DNA from: Monoplex corrugatus
Lineage: Eukaryota; Mollusca; Gastropoda; Littorinimorpha; Ranellidae
DNA length: 64,000 bases
Direction of reading: 5' to 3'
NCBI GenBank assembly: GCA_030674185.1
Contig: CM060312.1
Location: 32,686,313 to 32,750,312, forward strand
The translations under genes were made by a program, and so were the position numbers. Position 1 is the stretch's first letter. Each line of letters begins with the position of its first letter. Under the pieces are notes generated by a model that did not search any database, had not been told where the DNA came from, and saw only the letters and a program-made list of their open reading frames with translations. Below are positions 50,586 to 62,043 of the stretch, one piece after another.

Positions 50586-53500
50586 TACACATTACCAGCC
50601 ACTTTGTGTGCCTATGATTTTGTCTGTGCATCTGTTTGAACAAATATTGTCAACAAGGATTTTGGGCTGCTTTGGGGTTGGATAACTACCAGATATTGAG
50701 AGTGTGTTTTTACCCATTGCAAGTCATGAAAGATGAAGTATAAACTTAAATGGACATCCCTGATTATATATTTGTGTCAAAGAAGTTAGAGGTATGAAGG
50801 ATGTTTTACTAAAGAGTTCTTGATTGTATTGTAAGTGATTTTGACAGTATATGTCTGCCCTTGAATGCATATGCACCTGTGTAATTTGCAGTAAGAATTC
50901 ACACATTTACTTACATAGGTAAACACAGACAACAGACATGAGGAGTTTCTGTTCCTTTGTCTGTCCAGTCTGTGACTGGTAGTAGAGCGATCATTGTGAT
51001 GGAATGAAAGCATCTCTAAGCTTAAAGTGGGAAACATCATTTTATTCCGAGCATGGTGTGTCGCACAGTGACTACTGTAGACTGAAATCAGTGTTGACAC
51101 TGAAAATACTCTGACAGGGGCTGTTAACAAAGGTTACTGTCTGTGTCAGTGTCTCTGCCCAGCTGTTTGTCTATGTAGTGTAGCATTTGCCATGATTATT
51201 TAGATTCTTTGACATCACATGGCTGCAGCAGTGTTGGTGCATATGGAATATTCTGAGCTTGGCAACACCATCTTGAGAAAACTGAAACGGATTCTGAATC
51301 TGTCTTGTCTGTCTGTTTGTCATTGTCTGTCTCTCTGTCTGTCTCTGTTTTTCCGTCTCAGTGTCTGTCTGTCTCGGTTTCTGTCTCTATGTCTCTCTCT
51401 CACTCTCGGTCTCTGTCTGTCTCTCTCTCGCTTTTGTCTCTGTCTTCCTCCTGTTTTTCTCGTTCTCTGTCTCTCTCTGTGTCTCATTCTCTCGTGTCTC
51501 TGTCCTTGTCTCTCTGCCTGTCTCATTCTTTTTGTCTCTGTCTCTCTCTCTCTCTGACCCCCCCCCCTCCTTTTCGTCTCCCTCTCTCTCTCTCTCTCTT
51601 CCTTTCATTTCTTTCCATCTCTCTTTCTATGGGCCTCCTGGCTCTCTCTTTGCTCCTCTCTGTTCCCATCTTCCTCTTTCTCTAAACCTCTTTCCTTTCA
51701 AAATCTACTTCTCTCTGCTTTTCTTTTTCAGTTTTGCCCATCCCCTCCTTCCTCCTGTCTCTTTTTTTTTCTACAGCTCATATTCAAAGAAAAAGTAGTA
51801 CTCAGAAGCTTTAATTGGCAACTATCCCATGAAAGCAAAAGTCTCTTGTTATTTGCTCAGAAGCTTCCTTCATACATAAATGAGGATAGTGTGTGCATTT
51901 GACATGTATGCTGAGCCTGTAGTATTGCTTCTGTTATTACTGCCATCTACATCAACTTCTAACTATCATAACTTCGCAGTCTTCATCTATCTAGGACAAG
52001 AGATATCATCATTTTGGCATCACATTTATTATGTTACAAAACAAGTGCAAGTTGGACTAGTTAGTTTGCACTGTTTGGCCATTATTATTTTTCTGTCATT
52101 GACTTTCATTACCATTGACTTCAGCCAATGCTTTACATGGTCTTATGTCCTTTTCTGGCTGGTTGAAAGCTTGGACGATGATGTAATACAAGAAGAAATA
52201 TTTTAGGTATTTTTGTCTGTCATTACTGTACTGTTCATCAGCATTGTTTTCAATCATGGCTTGACACCATATTTCATGTCATTTATTTCCAGTTGAAAGC
52301 TTGGACGAGAATAATATTATACGGGATACTTTGGGTACCAATAACAATGGTAAAACCACATCCTACAATTCTGTTTTTTTCCCCATGTTCCATGTTGTAT
52401 CTAATCTCTGACAGGTTTAGCGAAAAGTGTGCTCTGCGTTGAAAGAGAACAGTTGTTTTCACATGTATGTTTGAAACATCAGTTTTGTGTTAAAGAGACC
52501 CTAATATATCAAATTTCAAATACGAGTACATTTCATTATGTGGATTTTCCCACCATATAAACAGCTGTTTTCGTTTTAGTGCAGAGCAGAGTACTTTGTG
52601 AGCTAAACTTGTGTTTGGTTTTTGATGTGATTGCATGCTACTTAATCTGTTGATGGTCAGTTCATGGCAATTGTACAGAACAGCTGCATTTTCCACAGTA
52701 ACATTTTTTGACAGCAAGTTTGAAAATGGGGAAATCACTTTTAAATCAGGAATGATTAACAGAAGGAGATATGCAAAAGAGTTGTCTTGATCATGCTCTT
52801 CAAAATCAGAAATCTGCCTGGGAAAGACACAAGATTCAACCATCAGCTGTGTTGTTGCATGCATTTGTCATCAGTGGTGAAAGCTTAGTACTGGGGCAAT
52901 GTTGTTTCCATAATTTCTTACATCAGAACAGTTCACTGACATTTGGGTAGAGATAGATCAGGAAACACATACTGCCGCTTTTAATTACTCCTCCTTTCCA
53001 GTGTCTCAAATTTGCTTGAAACCTAGCAGGCGCCGTTTATGTTGCAAAACTTCAGTACCATCTCACCAGGAAGAGATACATCATCTGCAAGATCTGTTTT
53101 CACACGTGTTGGGTGTGAAGAGGGGAGGGGGCCAAAGTATTCAGTGAAAGTTGGTTCTTGTTTCTGTACGTTTTAAGTAAGTGGGGTGGGGGGAGGGGGG
53201 TGGGGAATATGGTTACTGTGCACAGTCTGTATCCTTCATCTGCCAGAAACAGATTCTGTCAGGTGACAGTTCCCTGTTCTTTTAATGAAGTTTTGTTGTT
53301 CAAGTAGACACAGAGCTCCCATTAGAGCATATTAACAGGAGTCTGAATTGTGGAAAAATTACAGGAGGTTTCTGTATTTCTGGTGGCTGTCTTTGAAGGA
53401 GAAAGGCTCATCAAAACCCAGGAACTTCTGTTTGATGTGTTGAAGTAGATAGAGCATTGAGAGCCTGGAATTCACTTTGATTGATGTGTCCAAGTGCATA

Positions 53501-56346
53501 TTTTTAGAGCATTTACATTCTGGACTGCCTGGAATTTTTTTGAGCATGCACTTTATCAAAATTCTGAATGCCTTGTATCACTGCCTTGACCAGAAAAATT
53601 GTTAGGATTTAAGCAGCAAATGCATAGAAACATAACATGCACACTTGATTCTCCCATATATGAATGGTTTTTCTCCCAGCTTTAGTACCATATCTTGCCA
53701 AGATTATTTGATTTTAATGCATCATAAAGGTGCAGTAGTGCACTAATGGGAGCTCTAAGTTAGTTTCTGTTCTGAATGTTGCCGGTCAAGCCTTTAATTT
53801 TGGAACTGCATTGTGTAGTCTGGGTGTTAGGTGTTAAACTCCATGTGTCAAGTGTTGCCTGAGGAGTATCGTCTTTTCAACAGTTGTTTGCTTAAGTTGC
53901 TTTTTAATTTACTGATCCTTTTTTTTTCTTGGTATTGCTTGGTGACATTTTATTGACCTTTTGTTAGAACAGAAGTAGTTCTAGGAGTGCTTCTTGTCTA
54001 ATATGTTTTGTGATTGACATTTTATTTTCTGTGCATATCTTTCATTTACTCACTCATCCCCCGTTTATTTATTTATTATTTATTAATTTTTTAAACTTGA
54101 TTTCTTTCTTTCTAGGTTTCCCACCAAATGTTGAAAAAGAAAGTTTTTTTTTATTAATTTATTTTTTGTTGATGTTGATTGAAGAAGTGAGTTGACATTA
54201 GCAAGATTTCTTGGCGCATTATGAATGGGTCTTTGCCCAACTTGGATTTCTGGTTTTGCCCTGTGGAAATGCTCGAGTGACTTAGACTGTTTTGGCAAAA
54301 AGAGGAAATGTGTGCGCCAAAACATATTACAGCAAGGATGTCAAAGATTGGGTTTGACTGAATAAAGGCTACATGTATAGCCTACAAAGCACTAGTGACT
54401 TTTGGTTTGTCACAGTGAAATTGTATGTATATCTTCAACTTTTAAGGTTGCTATGAACCAAATAAGGATTGAAAATGAAAGGAGTAGAAAAGGGAGATTT
54501 ATGGTGTGCGGTTTTGTTTTTGGTTTTGTTTTTGGTTTTGTTTTCTTTTGTAAATCTTCTTCATCCTATTCATTATTATTTCTTTTTTCTACTTTACAAT
54601 TCTGCATTTGTTTGACTGTCTTGAATTTGAGCATATGTAAGCTTTCTTGTTCATTCACATGTGTACAATATATATATATATATATATATACTTTTAATAT
54701 CAGTGTCACCCAGGTTAGTTTGATTTGCTGTGTCTTTGACCCATGTGCCATTAGATAGTCTTTCCTTCCCTGGTTGTATTTTGCTTTATTCTTTCAGGAT
54801 GTGTTGCCTTTACTTTATTTCATTTTCTTTTATTTTGACTTCTTTGTTTTCTTGTGTTTATATGTATTGTAACTGGGTGTTTGTATTGTCACTAAGTATT
54901 GATTGGTCATTGGTTTTTGTCTTTGTTACTACAGTTTTTTTTTTCTAGGAAAATACTTGAATTGTTGTGTTAAGTGCTTTGTCATAATCATGCCATTGAT
55001 GCTGATTGACCACGTATTGGGCTTTGTCTTTTTAGACTTATACCCATGAATGTGTACGTGTGTGTGCAAGTGTGTGGGTGTTTGTGTGCATGAGGGTGTG
55101 AGTGTAAATGTGCCCAAACACTTTGGCTGTTTGTTTGTAGCTTAGGGCCTTTGGTATATAGGTTAAAATGGTCATAGGTTCAGTCCATTGAGGAACGATG
55201 GATGCGAAAGTTTCACTGAATCTGATCCAGTAGTTATTGTGATAATCGAGAATGTATTGAAAACAGATTGGATAAATGTATAAAGACAAATGTATCTATA
55301 CAATTCTTTTTTTCAAAACAAACATTAAACCGGATGGTTTGTGCAGTGGACTTGACAGAGAAGTGAAGTGTGCAAGGTTTCAGCATAAGTTATCAAGGGC
55401 ACAGTTGTTAAGAAAGTATCTGAGATTAAAAGATCAGAAATGAAATTTTTTCACGTATTTCATGTGGGTTGATTTTAACATGTTTTTCAGTTAAATATTT
55501 TGTGGTATATTTGTTAAGCATGTGCTGTTTTTGTGGATCTGCAGGCAAGTATAAATGACATTTTGCAGCAAGTTGCCATTGTAGTAATAGTTCGCTTATT
55601 ACCACAGCTGGGGCTGCTTTTAATGTGAGAATTGTCTAGTGATGGTGTGTTTTATGGGTGCTGCAGGCAGTTTGAACTGGTAAGTTTTTGTATCATTCTG
55701 GTTTGGCACTTGTTTGACCACTGTCCTGATTTGATGTAATAATAAGGGCGTACTTTCAGATTTGCTCATAGTCAGCTGATATGAGTTACGTACAGAGTTA
55801 TTACACTTCTGTTCAATTTCTTCATGTTCATAATTCAGACATTTTGGATGTATCGCTCTTAGATTTGATTACAAAGGAGAAGGCAAAAATTCTACATTGA
55901 CAAGAGGAAATTCTACATGTATGCGATTATTGAATGGTTAGTATTTTCCTATCACTTTTAACCCTGAATAGAGAACTAGGATTGATGCTTTAGAAAATTT
56001 TAATAATTTTTTATGCGAGATAGAGATCACCCAAACTGATGCATAATCAACGACAGTAAAACCCTGGTAATTGCAGGTGTAGTTTATTATACCAGGCCTG
56101 ATTTTGTGACTGATAGGAAAAATAAAGGGTGGGATATGTTCTTAATTTTGATTTAAGCCTTTGATGAGATAAAATTGTTTGGTTTCATTGTGATTATCAC
56201 ACAGATTGACATATGGATAAAGCGTACATTTTTGGTTTTCTTTCGTTATGGTTATAGTTTGAAAATACATGCATGCATGCACGCATATACGTACACACAC
56301 ATTCTCTCTCTCTCTCTCTCTTTTCTCTCTCTCTCTCTCTCTCTCT

Positions 56347-56394
<48 letters not shown>

Positions 56395-59323
56395 ATGCAC
56401 ACTAATTAACTCAGACTCTGTGTGCTTGTGCTTTTTCATTGTTTTTATTTTTATGTTATGACTCTTGATATGACTGTTGGTTTCATTGCTTCAGATCCCA
56501 ATGTGCAAGAAAACAAAGATGATGGAGTACCCACGGAAATAATAGCTGGTATCTCCTGTGCTCTCATTGTAGTCATCATCATTCTGGCCGCCTTCATTGG
56601 ATACAGGTTAGCCATTGACATTGTTACAGGCCTTCCCAGTGTAATCACTTAAAGCTAATTTGGCATTGGGAATCACCATTGGTTTTGTCAGTCCAGTTAA
56701 CTATGTCTGTTTTGTTGTTCGTATTGAAAAAAAAAAGAGATAAACACTCTTCAGTATTCAGATGACACCGTTCTAAATAATTGCAGAAAACAAAACAGAC
56801 CTGCAAAATCTTGAGAATGTAATAGGAATAGAATGCAGAAATAAAGGACTAGAGAACTAAGTGGCAAGACTGAAGTCATGGTAATCGGTGAAAAAAAAAA
56901 AAAAAATCTCCTCATGTAAAATAATAGCATTGAGATGAATTGGCAAGTTTAAATATCTGGGAACAGTCATCTCACCAGATGCCAGATGCACATAAAAAAT
57001 ATCCAGCAAAGTTGGCCAAACTTAAACAGCATTCAAGAAAATGAAAAGCATTCTTTCCAACACATGCCTATCAATTAACATCAGGGCAGAGTTCTTCAGT
57101 GTTATATAGAACCAATATTGTTGTATGAATGTGAAGCATGTACAATCAGCATGCAAAGTTAGCACAAGATTGAGGCAGCGGAAGTGTGGTTTCTGAGAAG
57201 AATGGTAAAAGTTCCATGGACAGCAAGGAAAACAAATGAGACAGTCTTGAAAGAGGCAAACACAAAAGTACATTAATGAAGAAGAAAAAGACAAGCAACA
57301 TTTATAGGATATTTTATGAGGCACATGAAATTTGAGCACCTGGTCACAATAGGAAAACTGGAGGGAAAAAGAGCACTAAGTAGACCCAGGAAGAAAATAC
57401 TAGACAGACTTGTGGAGTGGATGAGGACAGAAAGAGTGGGATATATACTTGCAGCGACAAAAGGCCATGATTGCCAGCGTCATGCTGCAGGACACATGAT
57501 GATGATAAAGTCGTGTGTGTATTTGTGTGTGTGCATGAGAGGGTGATACACCTTCATGCATTCGTGTGTTACTGTACATGTTCATGTATGTTTCCTCTGT
57601 TTATGCCTGTATTGCATAGTGAGCAGTGTTTGAGCCAGTGTCATGTTTCTGCAGGTCACTAGCTTGTCAGAAGTGCTACCAGGCAGCCTACTACTACTTG
57701 GCTGTCCCCAGCAACATACAGTCTACACCTCCCACTGTTATCATGGTGGCGGAGCCTAGTGGTTAGTGAATGTTATCCATTTGTATTATCTGTGTTAGAT
57801 TAAGGGTCAGTCCTAGTGTTAAAGTTCAGTGGCATGTTATTTCCATCCATTTGTGGGTCAATCACAATGAAAGTTGTCGTTTCCTTCCATTTGTATGTCA
57901 ATCACAGTATAAGTAGGTACCGGCAGCCAAAATTTCAAATCAGAAATAGAGTTTTAAAACAAGACAACATCAAAAGAGCATATCAAGACAAAGAAAACAA
58001 AACAAAAATCAAGTGTCTAGTTTTATTGGTTCCCGAGATATGACTTTTTACATATTTAATTTTGCGTCGAGAAATGCATGCATTGATTTTTTCCAAAATT
58101 GGAGACTCACAGAACATTTTCTAATGGACATAAAACTGTCAAGATGCATTTTCCAAATCTATGTGTAACAGACAGTTAAAACCACCAGAAATATTACCAT
58201 CTGTAGGAATGAGAAATGAGTAATAACATGTCAAACATGGCAAAAATCCAAATCTGAGTATCGCGGATTTGCTAGAATGTCCATTTTCAACATGCCCTTG
58301 TACTAACATAAACCAAGAGATATGCTTCAAACTTATTTTCTGTAGAGTATATATCATATTTTATTGTGTCAATTTTTTCCGAGTTGTTCAGTTCATTGGT
58401 TCCTGAGAAATAAAGCACCAACTAGCTAAAATCGCTAATTTGCATGGCGGAAAAATGGGTTGGTTTAGGGGTAACGTCATTTAAATACCAATATCTCAGA
58501 AACTACTTAAGGGATTTTCATGAAATTTTGTGTACTTATTCTCTATGTTCACAGCAATACATACAAATATTTAATATGTTACAAAATGTATATTGGCTTA
58601 CATCAGGGTTTTTTTCATCACTGTCCACGATAAAAAATAGCAAATGACAAGTCTGCACACAATCATTTAAAATTTTTTTTTCATTTACCTCATTTTACAC
58701 CACAAGATATATATTTGTTTCCACTACTGTACTTTAAAATAAAAAAGATGGCTGTGTAACACTGTTCTACTAGTCTTACTGTCATAGAAATCCACATAAA
58801 AATGTTAATAATAAACAAAACCTGTTTTCTACCAAAACACTGTCTCTATCAAGCAATCATGATCAGGGGGGAAGGGGGGGGGGGAGACTTGCACATCAGC
58901 AGAACTTGGCCTTGTAGGTGGCATACACTCAAGGAGGAAGCTGCCCATATTCTTCTTTTCAAGTGCATCTGCAAGCTTAAAAGCAAGAAATGATAAGCGT
59001 TCCTATTCAGCGATACTCAAAGCTTTCCTCACAGCTGCATGCACTTTGGACTTGATATTCTTCTCAAAAGAGGTCATGTCAATAATAACAGTCGGAGTAA
59101 GGGCTGCCATTTCTTCCCATGTCCTGTCTCAATTTTCCCTCAAGGCTTAATAAAGCTGGAGAAGAAGTTTGTTGGTTGTAGAACATTTGGTCAAGGTCTT
59201 CCGCCTGCCTCTCCCCTCTGACCTCATGGTGTTGTAGTCATTATCAACTGAAAATACGAAAGATTTTGATTTTAAGTGTACGTTTTTTTGTCTTTTTAAC
59301 TCTACCATTAATTAAAAAGAAGG

Positions 59324-59417
<94 letters not shown>

Positions 59418-59684
59418 TGAGAGAGAGGGGGAGCAGGGGCATTTGCATAATATATGTATTTTATACATACTTAACATGAGACACAGGTGCATGCTGCACA
59501 GGTACTTGCTGCAAGCACCCCCAATTTTTTTCAATCACAATAATGTGACAGTATGCACTCAAAAAATTAAGAAATTCTGTGTGGATATGGGGGTTTAGAG
59601 TGGGGTACAGGAGTGGAGGTAGACAAATATTGTCATGCACACATACATGATACAATATAGGCATAGGCCTGTAAATTATTATCA

Positions 59685-59772
<88 letters not shown>

Positions 59773-59974
59773 TTTTCATTTTTAATACAATTAGGCTACT
59801 AGTTACATTAACAAATACACATACACACTTTATTATCATTCAGACAACAATAAAGATTTAATTAAGCCTTTTCATCTTTCCTCTGTCTTGTATGAACATG
59901 ATTTCTAATCAGCAGATTGATTTAATTTACACTGTTCTTTGTAACTCTGAAGTAGATCAAATAAATACATGTCT

Positions 59975-60034
<60 letters not shown>

Positions 60035-61927
60035 CTGGGAGGGGCAATCTGATAATGATACTGATAAACTGGTAAAAGAATAAAATGCTTTTGTTGAGTA
60101 CTGCACATTGGGCATATAATCAAGTGGTTTCAGTGACGTATACAGCTAGATCCAGATCCAGATCCAGATCCAGAAAACATCAACAGTTCTTCTGACTAAA
60201 TCATGCTGACATTACATGATCTGCACAAGCACATTTAGGCTAGATCTAATAAATTCTTGAGCTTGAAATGTGTCGCTGATACACTGAAAGACCTTGCTAT
60301 GTTCGATCATGTCACTGATTCAAACTTCGAAGTTACAATCCTTTCTTTAATCAAATTCAGATCTAAAGCATAGATTAATCAAGTAATGATCGAAACAGCC
60401 AAAAATACTTACCGATATAGATCTATTCTTCCTACATCGAAATGGCAGATGACAGCAAATTTGTTCGCGGCACAGCAGACGCCATTGTCGTTAAACGTGT
60501 GAGGGTTTTCCTCGGATCAACTGATCAGGGTCCTTATTTTAAACAGGTTTCGCGTCATGGCCACGTCACTGATCGAGCTAATTTGCATAGAAATGTAAAC
60601 TGCGAATCTTCAACTTTTCTGGCGATCAAAAACATATAACTCAATTTTAGATTTTACATGAAAATTTTTACCGAGAACATTTGGGTAATTTTCAACTCGA
60701 AATTTGACTGATTTATACTGGATACTTCACGTTATAACTTAGTCCAAACGAAAGATTAGCTTCAGCTCTTTCGAAAGAACTCAAAATTGGGTTAATGTAT
60801 GCAGTGGCCGTGACGCGCCAAGCGATTTGCCAAGTGATGCGAAATTCGAGATCGCAGACAATGCCGCGAGGACTTCACCACGGCGGCGTGACACGGCTTC
60901 CAGTGTGCAACTTTCAACTTAATTCTCTCCTTTGCAGTCGCAACCACAAATAAAAGAACTACACCATTTAAAAGCAGAAAGATCATTCTTTATTATTGTA
61001 TGACTTTTTATATATTATCTAAGTAGTTTAGAAAATAGAGCGTGTGGAAAATTGGCAAATTTTGCTCCGTTTGCTAACTTTCCTCCACTATATGAGCGCT
61101 GCTGCGGTACCTAGTATAAGTTCAATGTTATTTCCATCCATTTTTTGGGTTGATCACGTATATTTTCAGTGTCGTTTCTAGCCATGTGGGGGTCAATCAC
61201 AGTATAAGTTCAGTGTTATTTCCATCCATTTGTGGGTCAAAGTAAAAGTTCATTGTTGTTTCCATCTGTTGGTGGGTCAATCACAGTATAAATTCAGTGT
61301 CATTTTCATCCATTTGTGGGTCAGTCACAGTGTAAGTTTAGTGTCATTTCCATGAGCATCATCTTTTTTTTAGATCAGGTATGCTCATGAAGATGGCTCT
61401 GACATTTTTCATTCTGAATGTTGCAAAGTGTATACTTTTATACTGACCTTAAGTTCAGTCTCGAGTTCAGTCGAGGCTTGCAAAATAAGAATAGGCCTGT
61501 CTATCAGTTTGCCAATATTTTGTAATGGTTTATGTCACGTTTATATAGAATTTGTATCTCGTCCCCTTCTGCTTGAAGGCTTTATAAGCATGTAGGGTTA
61601 TGTGTTAGTTATAGGACTAAAAGTGTATTTATTGATAATTTCTTCACAAGCTGAGCATTATAAGAATATTATCCAGTTGTGAATTAGTTTTGAACAGATT
61701 CCAAATTCAAGTTGCTGATGACAAAGTGTGATGTGTAGCTTTTTATGCAGTGTTTATGCTGTACGATGGTTATACAGTGTTCAGATTTATTGAGTTAGTT
61801 CATTTGTTGCAGAGGAGAAAGAGTATCCTGAAATTCCTGTGAGTCAGTTTCCTGTTCATGTGGAAGCCATGCATGCTGATAGTGACTTCGCCTTCTCACA
61901 GGAATTTGAAGTAAGATCCTGGTGTGT

Positions 61928-62002
<75 letters not shown>

Positions 62003-62011
62003 GTGTGTGTG

Positions 62012-62043
<32 letters not shown>

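Larger units (their letters stand above)
57914..61113. mobile_element. 3.2-kb insertion with short TIRs and 7-bp target duplication
   Basis: Its ends are TAGGTACCGGCAGC and GCTGCTGCGGTACCTA, which are inverted repeats of about 13 bp. GTATAAG flanks both sides (57907-57913 and 61114-61120), and removing the insert restores the 44-bp repeat. A 7- or 8-bp duplication with short TIRs suggests a DNA transposon (an 8-bp hAT duplication is possible if the ambiguous base is counted). No intact transposase is seen. Confidence 0.75.

Noticed and set aside
52163..52206. Alternative stalk exon upstream of 52293
   Set aside because: It has no AG at the equivalent acceptor and an in-frame TAG, so it is treated as a decayed duplicate.
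51880..52206. Hydrophobic 108-codon frame as a membrane protein gene
   Set aside because: It lies within an intron, has T-rich composition, and its C-terminus is the decayed exon copy.
56197..56439. Arg/Glu-repeat reverse frame
   Set aside because: It is the complement of a (CT)n microsatellite.
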